A stretch of DNA of 64,000 nt from PNOJ01 sp016706845 (GTDB lineage: Bacteria; Krumholzibacteriota; Krumholzibacteriia; LZORAL124-64-63). The notes beneath the pieces are model-generated. The model searched no databases. It saw only the letters and a program-made list of their open reading frames with translations, and was not told the DNA's origin. This document shows positions 30,692 through 39,566 of this stretch, piece after piece; the first letter of the stretch is position 1; each line of letters opens with the position of its first letter. The stretch is from NCBI GenBank assembly GCA_016706845.1, contig JADJIV010000003.1, forward strand, positions 62,001 to 126,000, given 5' to 3'. The translations under genes and the position numbers were made by a program.

Positions 30692-30815
30692 AAACCCATC
30701 GTGACAGGGGACGCGCTCCGGGCACCTCGTGTGCCCGGAGCGCTTGACCTTCAGGCTCCTTCGCCATCCTGGCTACGGAGCCTTACGGACACCCCTGTCA
30801 CGATGGGTTTTCATC
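30687..30815. repeat. Cruciform / three-way-junction repeat, copy 2
   Basis: Outer arms 30687-30710 and 30792-30815 are perfect reverse complements (24 bases). Inside are a perfect 13-bp hairpin 30713-30725/30731-30743 (loop CTCGT) and an imperfect hairpin 30753-30783 (AGGCTCC/GGAGCCT with inner GCCA/TGGC). In reverse orientation it aligns with copy 1 through the GCGCTCCGG hairpin, the TTGA linker and GACACCCC. Outer-arm sequences differ but each pair is perfectly complementary. Confidence 0.85.
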
Positions 30816-30833
30816 TACGGGCGGAGGGCGGCC

Positions 30834-30847
30834 GGGGGGGGGGGGGG
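30834..30847. other. Run of 14 G
   Basis: Fourteen G between the second cruciform repeat and the end of the barrel gene at 30857. Probably a sequencing or assembly artefact in place of a terminator. Confidence 0.55.
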
Positions 30848-30856
30848 CCGGGAAAG

Positions 30857-31693
30857 TTAGAATTCAATGAAACCGCCGACGCCGACGCCGATCTTTTCGT
30901 AACCGTCCAACCCTTCTCCGAGATCCAGCCAGCCAGCCTGCAGCTTGTACCCCAGGCGCGGGCGCACCCATCGCTGCAGACTCGCCGTGATCTCGTAGAA
31001 GTCGTGGTCGACGTCCTGGATCGGGGTCACCCACGTTGCGGCGTAGCGCTCCTGGCCGATCGTGAGGTTGGCGAAGAGCCAGCTGCGGCCTTCCTCCCCC
31101 CAGCCGCCGGACACCCGGTGCTTCCAGCCGACGTGATCGCCCGGGTCGCTTTCCGTGCGGGTCGCGAGGTACTCGAGGATCAGGTGGCCACGCCACAGCC
31201 GCGGACCGAAGGCGAGCGACCAGTCCTCGTGCCCGTCGTGGTCCTGCAGCCAGCCGGCGCCGGCGACCAGCGTGACCGGGCCGGTGTTCAGGTAGAAGGA
31301 GTGGTCCCAGCGGTTCTTCTGCAGGTAGTGCGAACGGCCGCCGGCGGTGAACGAGGTGGACGAGTACAGGCGGCCGGTCCAGTCGGCGTAGGTGCCGACG
31401 GAGAAGCCCGCGTCGACGTCCTCGCGCTCCAGCACCGAGACCTGCACGAACGGCGTCAGGCGCGGCAGGGTCTTCACGTAGAGCGTGGCCGTGCCGGTCG
31501 CCCAGTTCCCGTAGAGGTCCTGCGGGTCGAGGCGGTCCAACTGCAGGTCGACGTCCAGGCGGTAGCCCGGGGCCCCGCGCAGGCGGGCCCACTCCTCGGC
31601 TCCGACGGCGGCGCGCGCCGCCGCGGCCCCGGTCAGCGACAGCGCCGCCAGGCCGGCGGCGAGCAGGACGGATCGCAGTGTCGTGTGGGTCAC
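30857..31693 (-). CDS. YaiO-type outer-membrane beta-barrel protein
   Basis: 278 residues from GTG 31693, overlapping the previous stop (GTGA). The signal peptide is LLAAGLAALSLTGAAAARA. The rest is regular amphipathic strands (RLDVDLQLDRLD, TATLYVKTLPRLTPFVQVSVLER, HSFYLNTGPVTLVAGAGW, GHLILEYLATRTE) and ends in GVGVGGFIEF, with a terminal phenylalanine. This matches the YaiO family of outer-membrane barrels. It is the last gene of a six-gene exopolysaccharide-type operon and is the only outer-membrane pore candidate in it, so it probably lets the polymer out. That role is inferred from context. Confidence 0.8.
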   Translation of the reverse strand: MTHTTLRSVLLAAGLAALSLTGAAAARAAVGAEEWARLRGAPGYRLDVDLQLDRLDPQDLYGNWATGTATLYVKTLPRLTPFVQVSVLEREDVDAGFSVGTYADWTGRLYSSTSFTAGGRSHYLQKNRWDHSFYLNTGPVTLVAGAGWLQDHDGHEDWSLAFGPRLWRGHLILEYLATRTESDPGDHVGWKHRVSGGWGEEGRSWLFANLTIGQERYAATWVTPIQDVDHDFYEITASLQRWVRPRLGYKLQAGWLDLGEGLDGYEKIGVGVGGFIEF

Positions 31694-32586
31694 GGCGTCA
31701 CTCGCTCCCTGGTCAGGTCGATGATCGCGCGCTGGACCGCCGAGACCGGCTGCCCCGCGCGCGGGTCGTAGCGCTGCTCGAACTCTTGCCACAGGTGCTG
31801 CGCCAGCTCCGAGCGGGCGTCCACCACACCGTACAGGATCGGGAACAACTGGGCCAGCGCATCCGGGTAGAACACGTCCCAGTCGGACCGGTGCGGCACG
31901 CCGCCGGCGTCCGCCCAGTGGAAGCGCCGGCCCGGCCCGTCGGACAGGCGGCCCAGCACGGCCTCGCGGACGTCCTCGGCCGCGATGCGGTGGCGCGGCC
32001 CGGTGTCCCAGCCCAGGCGCCGGCTCAGGGCGTCGTAGGCCAGCAGCCCCGCGTAGGCCTCGCAGTTGTCCATGAGGTAGCGCGCGTTCGCGTCCGGCAG
32101 CGCGCGCACCAGCCCGTCGGGATCCTGCAGGCGCAGCAGCAGCCAGGCGACGTCCTGGATGCGCGCCCGGTTCGCCTCCAGCAGCGCGCGGTCGCCGCCG
32201 GCCTGCTCCCACTCGTCCAGCAGCAGCAGGAACGTGCCGGCGTAGCCGTCGACCGAGTCGTAGCTGCCGGTCCGCTCGAGGCGGCCGCCCGGCCGCACGT
32301 CCATGTCGTCGATGGTGCCGGTCAGGCCATGGCGGTCCGGGTAGTTCAGGTGGTCGAGGTACCAGGACACGTAGTCGTCGACCTCGCCGCTGCCCAGCCG
32401 GTGACGCACCAGCGACAGGGCGTAGAGGTTCGTGAAGTACGGGTTCACGCGATTGCGCCCGCCGTCGAGGGGCTCGAACCAGTTCACGACCGACAGCGCC
32501 GGATTGCGGTGGCCGGCGCAGCCGCCGACCAGCGTGAGGAGTCCCGCGCTAGCGAGCATGCAGCACCACGTCCATTTCGCGCGCAT
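31690..32586 (-). CDS. Lipoprotein with helical-toroid (glycosidase/epimerase-like) domain
   Basis: 298 residues with a lipoprotein signal (MLASAGLLTLVGGC). The start may be ATG 32586 or ATG 32559; the first gives a basic N-region and overlaps the upstream gene by 38 bases. The mature part is helical and aromatic-rich: NPYFTNLYALSLVRHRL, SWYLDHLNYPDRHGLTGTIDDMD, GYAGTFLLLLDEWEQAGG and SDWDVFYPDALAQLFPILYG. It resembles (alpha/alpha) toroid enzymes that cut or epimerise polysaccharides, such as BcsZ/GH8-type proteins, but no family signature is certain. It lies between the deacetylase-like protein and the outer-membrane barrel, so it probably works on the exported polymer in the periplasm. Confidence 0.6.
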   Translation of the reverse strand: MRAKWTWCCMLASAGLLTLVGGCAGHRNPALSVVNWFEPLDGGRNRVNPYFTNLYALSLVRHRLGSGEVDDYVSWYLDHLNYPDRHGLTGTIDDMDVRPGGRLERTGSYDSVDGYAGTFLLLLDEWEQAGGDRALLEANRARIQDVAWLLLRLQDPDGLVRALPDANARYLMDNCEAYAGLLAYDALSRRLGWDTGPRHRIAAEDVREAVLGRLSDGPGRRFHWADAGGVPHRSDWDVFYPDALAQLFPILYGVVDARSELAQHLWQEFEQRYDPRAGQPVSAVQRAIIDLTRERVTP

Positions 32587-34399
32587 CGTCCTCGATCACC
32601 ACCACGTGGCGCCCGCCGCCGGTCGTGGCGAGCAGGCGAGGCGCCGTCGGGGCCTGCCAGCGGCCGGCCGGCACGCTGAAGGCCAGGTCGCGCAGGCCGC
32701 GCGGGTTGCTCAGGTGCAGCCGCAGCTCCCCGTCGGCGAGCCGCCAGGTCGCCTCGGTCGCCAGCATCCGCAGCTGGAAGTCGGCGAACTCGCGCATCGG
32801 GCGCACCTGCAGCCGGCCGTCGCGGCAGCGCGCCGCCAGCTCGTCCAGCCAGGCGGCGTAGGCGGGCAGGTAGTCCTGGTCGCCGTGGTAGAGGTAGAGG
32901 TTGTAGGGGTGCGAGTACATCAGGCGCACCGTGCGGTTGCGCTCGCAGTAGTCGAGCATCCCGCCGAGCCAGGCCGCCACCTCGCCGGCGCCCAGGCGGT
33001 GCTTGGTGTCCATCTCGCCGAAGCTCGCCACGTCGCGCAGCGGCATGACCGGGAACGCGATCAGCAGGTCCGACAGCCGCCGCCCGTCGCTGAAGCTGCG
33101 GTTGGGCGCGCTGCCGACGTCGCTGGTGGTGTAGTAGCAGGTGAAGCCCAGCGCCTCGAGCAGCGGCGTCATCAGGTGCGGCGGGTGCACGCCGTCGGGC
33201 GCGGAGTACTCCACGACGGGCCGGCCGACGACCTCGCGCAGGCAGTCGCGGTTGCGGCGCACGGCGTCGCGGGCCTCGGTCGCGCCCCAGCGTCCGGCCA
33301 GCACCTCGGCGGAGAACAGGTTGTGGGTCCAGCCGCCGTGCGAGCCGATCTCGCCCAGGCCGGCCAGGGCCTCGAACTGGCGGCGGCCCTGCCCGCAGGC
33401 GTCGAACCCGTCGCCGTCGCCGGGCACGTTCAGGTCGGGGCCGGCGCAGACGTGGATCGAGGCGGGCAGGTCGCGTCGGAAGAGGCCGCGGGCGATCATG
33501 TCGTCCAGGTAGGGCCAGTCGCCGTTGCCGTCGACGTGCCAGTTCAGCACCAGGCCGCCGACGCCGCGCGGCGTGCTCATCAGGGCGGGCAGGCCCACCT
33601 CTTCGAGCAGCCACCAGCGCGCGAGCGAGCGCAGCGGCACGTCGTCGGCGTGCGACTTGAGGTGGCCCAGCGGCAGGTTCACGTGCAGGCAGCGGCCGGC
33701 GCCGTAAGGACGCGCGATGATCGCCGGGTGCTCGCGTCCGTCAGCGGCGTCGGCCCAGGCCAGCACGCGCGCGTCGTCCGCCTCGAGCCGCGTGCGCGCG
33801 ACGGGATAGCGCAGGCGCCCGTAGAGGTAGCCGGTGAGGGTCAGATCGGTGTCCAGCTTGCCGGGCGGGATCTGGCAGGTGCGGGCGGCATCCTGATCGA
33901 CGAAGCGCAGCGTGCCGGTGGTGTAGCTGTCCTGGCCCCCGTCGGTGTAGTCGACGTGCTGGACGCCGGTGAACCGCGCCAGGTAGCTGCGCGGCAGGTA
34001 GGCGCCCTTGAGGCTCTTGATGCCGGCGTCGTAGACGACCATCAGGGAGCCGCCGGCGCGCAGGTAGGCGTCCAGCCAGGGTTCGAGCGAGGAGTTCAGG
34101 CGGCGGCAGACCCCGTCGGGCAGGATCAGCGCGGGGCAGGCGGCCACCGTCGCCGCGGGGTCGAGGTCCAGCAGGGTGTACAGGTCGAGGGCCTCGGCGG
34201 GGATGCCCTCCTCCTCCAGCACGCTGCACCAGGCCGCGACGACGTCGCCGCTCTCCTGCATGAGCGAGGGGTTGAAGCCCACGAGCACGCGCAGGTCGCC
34301 GCGCCCGGCCTCCTGACCGACGTCCCGCTGGACCCCCACGCCGTAGATCGCCACGGCGACGCAGGCGGCCAGCGCCAGGATCAGTCCGAGTCGCGACAT
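32549..34399 (-). CDS. Polysaccharide-deacetylase-like periplasmic protein with N-terminal GATase-like domain
   Basis: 616 residues, N-terminal membrane anchor or signal (LGLILALAACVAVAIYGVGV). Residues ~35-270 look like a class I glutamine-amidotransferase-like (GATase-like) domain (LRVLVGFNPSLMQESGDVV...GGSLMVVYDAGIKS). Residues ~290-520 look like a NodB/CE4 fold: LNWHVDGNGDWPYLDD, GEIGSHGGWTHN, VVEYSAPDGVHPP and MYSHPYNLYLYHG give the aspartate and histidine motifs expected for a metal-dependent deacetylase. A beta-sandwich tail follows. PgaB, IcaB and PelA play the matching role in known exopolysaccharide systems. The ATG lies inside the end of the upstream gene, so expression is coupled. 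Substrate unknown. Confidence 0.7.
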   Translation of the reverse strand: MSRLGLILALAACVAVAIYGVGVQRDVGQEAGRGDLRVLVGFNPSLMQESGDVVAAWCSVLEEEGIPAEALDLYTLLDLDPAATVAACPALILPDGVCRRLNSSLEPWLDAYLRAGGSLMVVYDAGIKSLKGAYLPRSYLARFTGVQHVDYTDGGQDSYTTGTLRFVDQDAARTCQIPPGKLDTDLTLTGYLYGRLRYPVARTRLEADDARVLAWADAADGREHPAIIARPYGAGRCLHVNLPLGHLKSHADDVPLRSLARWWLLEEVGLPALMSTPRGVGGLVLNWHVDGNGDWPYLDDMIARGLFRRDLPASIHVCAGPDLNVPGDGDGFDACGQGRRQFEALAGLGEIGSHGGWTHNLFSAEVLAGRWGATEARDAVRRNRDCLREVVGRPVVEYSAPDGVHPPHLMTPLLEALGFTCYYTTSDVGSAPNRSFSDGRRLSDLLIAFPVMPLRDVASFGEMDTKHRLGAGEVAAWLGGMLDYCERNRTVRLMYSHPYNLYLYHGDQDYLPAYAAWLDELAARCRDGRLQVRPMREFADFQLRMLATEATWRLADGELRLHLSNPRGLRDLAFSVPAGRWQAPTAPRLLATTGGGRHVVVIEDDAREMDVVLHAR

Positions 34400-35513
34400 C
34401 GCACGCTTCCCAGGCCGTCGGTCAGCACGTAACCGTGGACGGCGACGTCGCAGGCCAGCGTCACGCGGCGCTTGCCGACGACCGTCTTGACCAGCCCCGG
34501 CGCACCCACGCGCGCCCCGCGCCCCAGCTCCACGGAGTCCTGCGAGAACACGCAGCCGCGCACGGCCGCCCCCTCGCCAACGACCACCGCACCCTCGACG
34601 AAGGCATCGCCGAGCAGCAGCGCTCCGGGTTCCAGGGTCAGGTCGCCGTACACCTTGACCGTGCGGTCGACGACCGCGTCGGTCCGGATCCGCAGGTCGC
34701 CCCGGACCACCAGCGGGCGGTCGAAGGTCTCGCCCGGCCCGATGACCAGGTCGCCCCGGTGCAGGCTCGCCAGGTCCTCGATGTCGCGGATCTCCTGCAC
34801 GTCGGGCAGCGCGAACGGCGCCGGCCCCCCCGGCAGTTCGCGCGGTCCGCTGTAGCCGGTCGTGCGCACAGGCGAGCCCCAGAGGCGCTCGAAGGTCACG
34901 CCGTCGGCCAGTTCCAGGAAGCCGGAGGCCGCCGCGTTGGCGCCGAGGGCCGACTGCGGGCCCACGTACGCGTCGCCTTCGACGTCGAGCCAGCGGGCGA
35001 TGCTCACGCCGCGGCCCAGCGCGGCGCGCCCGTCGCAGGCCAGCGAGCGCAGGCGGCGCCCTCGCCGATGCGGGCGCCGGCGCGGGCGTAGAGGTCGCGG
35101 TCGCAGGTCGCGCGTTCGCCGACGACCATCGGGCCCCGGGCCAGCTGGATCGCCGACAGGTTGGCCCCGGCCGAGACGTCGAGCCGGTCGTGGACCTCGA
35201 CCGCCTCGACCTTCGAGAGGGTCACCGTGCGGCGGCCGGGCGGGCCGTCGTCGCCGCGCAGGGCGGCGGCCAGCAGCGCGCGGGCCGAGCGGCCCAGGTG
35301 GCGCGGGTCCTTGACGTAGTCCATGTCCACCGGCAGCGGGTAGCGGTCGCGCGGGCGCCAGACCTCGATCAGCCCCGGCACGAAGGGCACCAAGATCAGC
35401 AGGCCGAAGGCGCCCAGCAGCAGCGCGGCCTCGAAGGGCAGCGCGTGCGTGGCGGCCCCCGCCGTGACGGCGGTCGCGGGCAGCAGGGCCAGGCCGGCCA
35501 GTCGGCGCGTCAT
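34381..35513 (-). CDS. Membrane-anchored beta-helix (bactofilin/hexapeptide-like) protein, one frameshift
   Basis: ATG 35513 overlaps the TGA of the glycosyltransferase (ATGA). Two N-terminal membrane segments (LALLPATAVTAGAATHALPFEAALLLGAFGLLILVPFVPGL) are followed by short repeating strands typical of left-handed or bactofilin-type beta-helices: LDVSAGANLSAIQLARGPMVVGE, GDLVIGPGETFDRPLVVRGDLRI, VKVYGDLTLEPGALLLGDAFVEG, VVVGEGAAVRGCVFSQDSVELG. The frame breaks near 35055-35062; joined, about 377 residues. The role is unknown; it could be a scaffold between synthase and periplasmic enzymes. Confidence 0.72.
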
Positions 35514-36772
35514 ACCGGCGCCTCCCCGCGGAAGCGCCGGGTCTTGTCCCACTCGGCGCGCTTGCGGCGCCAGAAGCGGTCGCCGAGGGCCTGCAGGAAC
35601 CCGTGCGTGATCGTCCAGATGTTCAGCAGGAAGTAGAACATCAGGAAGGGCAGCAGGCGGATGCGGTGGGTCACGCCGTCGAGCAGCGACGCGGTGCCGA
35701 TCTGGTAGAAGGGCGCGAAGTTGCCGAAGGAGTTGTAGGTCGCCACGAACAGGAAGACCAGCACGCTGTCGACGATCTGCATCTCGCCCATGAAGAACAG
35801 CGCCACGGAATCCAGGATGCCCGTCAGCAGGAAGACCGGCACCAGGTAGATCGTCAGCAGCAGCAGGCCGTCCAGCTTCTCGGCGCGCGTCAGGTAGGGC
35901 GAGCGCAACAGAGCGCCGAAGTGCTTGAACATGACGTAGTTGTGCCCGCGCGACCAGCGCCGGATCTGGCGCGCGCGCACCTCCCAGGTCTCGGGCACCT
36001 CCTCGAAGCACTCCACGCGGTTGGCGTAGACCACCTTCCAGCCGTTGATGAACAGGCGGTAGGTCAGGTCGGTGTCCTCGGCCAGCACGCGCTGGTCGAA
36101 GCCGCCGAACGAGAGCGCCAGGTCGCGCCGGAAGCCGCCGACGGTGCCGCCGTACTGCGGCATCAGGTGCAGGTTGTGGCGGGCCTGCTGGTCGACCTGG
36201 TAGCCGCCGCTGCGCTCGAGGTCGAGCAGGCGGGTCAGCAGGTTCGCGCGCGTGTTGACCGGCACGACGCGCCCCATCACCGCGCCGACCTCCGGGTCCT
36301 TGAACGAGATCGCGAGGTCGCGCAGCGAGCCCCGGGCGGGCAGGTAGTCGGCGTCGAAGACGATGATCACGTCGGCCGCGGCCACCAGCAGCGCGTCGTT
36401 CAGGGCGGCCGGCTTGCCACGCTGGCCCTCGTGGCGGTGCAGCGGCCTGATCACGTCGTGCCGGGCGGCCATCTCGTCCAGGATCGCCGCGGTGCCGTCG
36501 CGGGAGTGGTCGTTGATGGGGATGATCTCCAGGAGCTCGCGCGGGTACGCGCAGCGCAGGATCGCCTCGAGGGACTGCCGGGCCACCTTCTCCTCGTCGT
36601 GCATCGGCACCAGCACCGAGATGCGCGGCAGCTCCGCGTCGATCAGGTCCTGGTAGTACAGGCGCTGGTCGCCGACGAGCCGGTTGACCGTGAACCGGTA
36701 GTGCCGCGTGGCGTAGATCGCCATGATCACCACCACCAGCAGCACGTACAGCTTGAGGATCAGAACGACCAT
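35510..36772 (-). CDS. Processive GT2 family polysaccharide synthase
   Basis: About 420 residues from ATG 36772. One N-terminal membrane segment (LILKLYVLLVVVIMAIYA) precedes a GT2 catalytic domain with ISVLVPMHDEEKVARQSLEAIL, INDHSRDGT, VIIVFDADYLP (DxD), GFRRDLALSFGGFDQRVLAEDTDL (ED) and the processivity motif QIRRW. At least four membrane segments follow. This is the BcsA/PgaC/HasA type of inner-membrane synthase that polymerises a sugar nucleotide and passes the chain through itself. No PilZ domain is seen. It overlaps the gene before it by 13 bases and the one after by 4. The sugar used is not shown. Confidence 0.88.
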   Translation of the reverse strand: MVVLILKLYVLLVVVIMAIYATRHYRFTVNRLVGDQRLYYQDLIDAELPRISVLVPMHDEEKVARQSLEAILRCAYPRELLEIIPINDHSRDGTAAILDEMAARHDVIRPLHRHEGQRGKPAALNDALLVAAADVIIVFDADYLPARGSLRDLAISFKDPEVGAVMGRVVPVNTRANLLTRLLDLERSGGYQVDQQARHNLHLMPQYGGTVGGFRRDLALSFGGFDQRVLAEDTDLTYRLFINGWKVVYANRVECFEEVPETWEVRARQIRRWSRGHNYVMFKHFGALLRSPYLTRAEKLDGLLLLTIYLVPVFLLTGILDSVALFFMGEMQIVDSVLVFLFVATYNSFGNFAPFYQIGTASLLDGVTHRIRLLPFLMFYFLLNIWTITHGFLQALGDRFWRRKRAEWDKTRRFRGEAPV

Positions 36773-37530
36773 CGCCACGTCTCCGGCCTGTCGCGCAGCC
36801 GCAGGGCCACGACGTTCATGTACACCGAGTAGATCGCCACCAGGTAGACGAAGTCGATCAGCGGGCCCAGGGCGAAGAACATGGCCGCCATGTGCAGCAC
36901 CGTCAGCTTCTGCAGCAGGTACAGGAAGCTGGCGTAGCGCACCGCGCCGAACAGCACCGCGTAGCCCAGCGTCGCCAGGATCACCGCGAAGCGCTCCCAC
37001 ACCGGCGTCTGCAGCGGCGAGAGCGCGACGCCCATCACCACGGGCATCAGCAGCCACATGCCGAACTGGGTGCCCATGTAGAGCAGCGAGAAGTCGAGCA
37101 CGTCGTAGGGGAACAGGTGCGGCACCAGCACGAAGAACGCGCCGGAGATCAGGTTCAGCAGGGACAGGAACACCGCGTAGACCCGCAGCACCTTGGGCAC
37201 GAAGCGCAGCTTGGGCAGCACCACCACGATCAGCACCGAGGCGATGAAGGTGCCCAGGGCCAGCCGGCGCGAGGGGAAGGCGCCCGCCGCGTCCAGCACG
37301 GGCATGCGCGTGATCCAGACCGGCAGGAATTCCCAGTGCGTGAGATCGGTCCGCACGCCCACCCAGTCCGCCATCCGCGCCACCTGCCGGACGAAGGCGC
37401 CCAGCAGGGGCGCGTGGAACCAGGCGATCGCCGCGTCGAGCAGGGCCACCAGCAGCAGCGCGACCAGGGACAGCCGGCGTACCGGTCCCAGCCGCTTGTA
37501 GGCGCGATGGTAGTGGATGCGATCCTTCAA
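36760..37530 (-). CDS. Polytopic membrane protein of the exopolysaccharide operon
   Basis: 256 residues with about six to seven membrane segments (LSLVALLLVALLDAAIAWF, LALGTFIASVLIVVVL, VYAVFLSLLNLISGAFFVLV, FGMWLLMPVVMGVALS, FAVILATLGYAVLFGAV, FFALGPLIDFVYLVAIYSVYM). I recognise no family. It is the first gene of the operon and overlaps the synthase, which suggests a partner of the synthase comparable in position, not in sequence, to PgaD or Alg44-type co-polymerases. Confidence 0.7.
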   Translation of the reverse strand: MKDRIHYHRAYKRLGPVRRLSLVALLLVALLDAAIAWFHAPLLGAFVRQVARMADWVGVRTDLTHWEFLPVWITRMPVLDAAGAFPSRRLALGTFIASVLIVVVLPKLRFVPKVLRVYAVFLSLLNLISGAFFVLVPHLFPYDVLDFSLLYMGTQFGMWLLMPVVMGVALSPLQTPVWERFAVILATLGYAVLFGAVRYASFLYLLQKLTVLHMAAMFFALGPLIDFVYLVAIYSVYMNVVALRLRDRPETWRWSF

Positions 37531-37556
37531 GGGGCGAGCTTTCCCGGCCGCGGCGG

Positions 37557-37946
37557 TCAGACGGCGTGCACCCGCACGCTGCGCCGCCGCGGACCGTCGA
37601 ATTCGCAGAACCAGATTGCCTGCCAGACGCCCAGGGCCAGCCGGCCGGCGGCGACCGGCACCAGCTGGCCGCAGCCCACCAGGCTGCTCTTGACGTGGGC
37701 CGCCGCGTTGCCCTCCGCGTGGCGCCAGCCGGCGTCCCAGGGCACGGCGCGGTCCAGGGCCTCGATCATATCACGGACCACGTCGGGATCGGCGCCCTCG
37801 TTGACCGTGATCCCCGCGGTGGTGTGGGGGGCCCAGACCAGGACCGCCCCGTCTTCCAGGCCTATTTCGTCCACGGCGCGTTGAACCTGAGTCGTGATAT
37901 CGACGAACGCGCTGCGCGCGCCGGTGCGGACCTCGAATTCGACCAT
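37557..37946 (-). CDS. YjbQ/UPF0047 family protein
   Basis: 129 residues from ATG 37946 (GGAGG upstream): MVEFEVRTGARSAFVDITTQVQ, VLVWAPHTTAGITVNEGADPDV, WRHAEGNAAAHVKSSLVG, LGVWQAIWFCEFDGPR. The full UPF0047 fold is present, with the conserved HTTAG, NEG and H-A-H residues. E. coli YjbQ has weak thiamine-phosphate synthase activity; the real function is not settled. It follows glnA after a short gap that holds a 14-G run and may be co-transcribed with it. Confidence 0.92.
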   Translation of the reverse strand: MVEFEVRTGARSAFVDITTQVQRAVDEIGLEDGAVLVWAPHTTAGITVNEGADPDVVRDMIEALDRAVPWDAGWRHAEGNAAAHVKSSLVGCGQLVPVAAGRLALGVWQAIWFCEFDGPRRRSVRVHAV

Positions 37947-37987
37947 GTCCACCTCCGCCCCGCCGGAAATACCCAAGGAAAAGGGGC

Positions 37988-38001
37988 GGGGGGGGGGGGG
38001 G
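37988..38001. other. Run of 14 G
   Basis: Fourteen G, flanked by AAGGGGC and CCTGGGGC, between glnA and yjbQ. It may stand in for a GC-rich glnA terminator that was not sequenced correctly. Confidence 0.55.
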
Positions 38002-38008
38002 CCTGGGG

Positions 38009-39382
38009 CTAGAGGTCGAAGTACATCGAGAACTCGTAGGGGTGCGGCCGCCGATTGATGGCCTGGATCTCCGCGCGCTTGATCGACAGCCAGCGCGTGA
38101 TCAGGGCCTCGGGGAAGACGCCGCCCCGCGTCAGGAACTCGTGGTCGGCCTCCAGGGCGTCCAGGGCGTCGTCCAGGGAGCGCGGCAGGAACTCCACGGT
38201 GTGGGGCTGTCCGTCCGCCGGGGGGTGCTCGGGGCAGTAGCCCGCGGCCAGCGGATCGATGCCGCGGACGATGCCGTCGAGTCCCGCCATCAGGATGGCC
38301 GAGGCGGCCAGGTAGGGGTTGCAGGTGAAGTCGGGGGGGCGGTACTCCATGCGGCGGTGCTGGGGGTCGGCCACGTAGCTCGGGATGCGCACGGCCGCGC
38401 CGCGGTTGCTGCGTCCGAAGGTGATCGCGGTCGGCGCCTCGAAGCCGGGCACCAGGCGCTTGTAGGAGTTCGTGCTGGGGTTGGTGAAGGCGCACAGCGC
38501 GTGGCTGTGCAGCAGCACGCCGCCGACGTAGCTCAGGGCCAGCGGGCTGAGCGAGGCGTAGCCGGCCGGGTCGTCGAAGACGTTGCGGCCGTCCTTCATC
38601 AGGTACTGGTGCAGGTGCCAGCCGCTGCCCGCGTTGTCGAAGAGGGGCTTGGGCATGAAGGTCACCCGCAGGCCGTGGCGCTCGGCGAGGTTGAACAGGA
38701 TGTACTTCGTCATCACGGCGTTGTCGCAGGTGGTCGGCAGGTCGTCGAACCAGCCCTCGATCTCCTGCTGGGCCTTGGCCCCCACCTCGTGGTGGTGGTA
38801 GCGGACCGGGATGTCGAAGTCCCGCATGACCGCGCAGACCTCGTCGCGGAAGTCGTCGTGGCGGTCGTGGGGATTGCAGGCGTGGTAGGCGTTCTGGAAG
38901 AAGCGCTCGCGGCTCTCCATCCGGTAGTGGGCGCTGGTGTTGCCCGAGTCGTAGTCCGCTTCCTCGAAGATGTGGAACTCGTACTCCGGGATCCAGCGCG
39001 TGGTGTCCGCGACGCCCATCTCCCGCAGTAGCCCCTCGGCGGCGCGCACGATGGTCCGGCCGTCCTGGGCGAACGGGGTGCGCCCGGCGTCGACGTGCTT
39101 GACCTCGGCGAACATCGTCAGCGTGGGGCGCTTGCGGAACGGGTCGACGTGCGCCGTGGAGAGGTCCGGCAGCAGCACCATGTCGCTGTCCTCGACCTTG
39201 AGGAAGCCGTAGCTGGAGCCGTCGAAGCCGATGCCCTCGCCCATGACCTCGGGCGTGAAGCGGTCGAAGGGGAACGTGATGTGGTGCAGCCGGCCGACGA
39301 GGTCCAGGACCTTCAAGTCCACGAACTCGATCTTCTTGTCGATGGCTTCCATGCGCACGGCGGCGAAATTCTGCGACGACAT
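38009..39382 (-). CDS. glnA: Glutamine synthetase, type I
   Basis: ATP-dependent amidation of glutamate; nitrogen assimilation. 457 residues from ATG 39382: VDLKVLDLVGRLHHITFP, GIGFDGSSYGF, EYEFHIFEE, RYHHHEVGAKAQQEI, AVMTKYILFNLAERHGLRVTFMPKPLFDNAGSGWHLHQ, NPSTNSYKRLVPGFEAPT and the end RPHPYEFSMYFDL. These are the GSI metal-, ATP- and substrate-binding motifs. The usual adenylylation tyrosine motif is not evident (the region reads GIDPLAAGYCPEHPP), so control by GlnE is doubtful. Length is usual for GSI-alpha. Confidence 0.96.
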   Translation of the reverse strand: MSSQNFAAVRMEAIDKKIEFVDLKVLDLVGRLHHITFPFDRFTPEVMGEGIGFDGSSYGFLKVEDSDMVLLPDLSTAHVDPFRKRPTLTMFAEVKHVDAGRTPFAQDGRTIVRAAEGLLREMGVADTTRWIPEYEFHIFEEADYDSGNTSAHYRMESRERFFQNAYHACNPHDRHDDFRDEVCAVMRDFDIPVRYHHHEVGAKAQQEIEGWFDDLPTTCDNAVMTKYILFNLAERHGLRVTFMPKPLFDNAGSGWHLHQYLMKDGRNVFDDPAGYASLSPLALSYVGGVLLHSHALCAFTNPSTNSYKRLVPGFEAPTAITFGRSNRGAAVRIPSYVADPQHRRMEYRPPDFTCNPYLAASAILMAGLDGIVRGIDPLAAGYCPEHPPADGQPHTVEFLPRSLDDALDALEADHEFLTRGGVFPEALITRWLSIKRAEIQAINRRPHPYEFSMYFDL

Positions 39383-39566
39383 GACCAGCTCCTTGCACGA
39401 AACCAGGCTTGCGGCTCGCGACGGCGGCGGGCCGTCAAATATATGCTGCGGATGCTGCCCGCAAAGAGAAGAAAACGCCCGTTCATTTCGCGGGTGCCGC
39501 CTTGCCCACCCCCGGCGCCCGGCCTATGTTTCGCCGCGCTGCGACGACGCGCGAAAGGAGCCGCCC

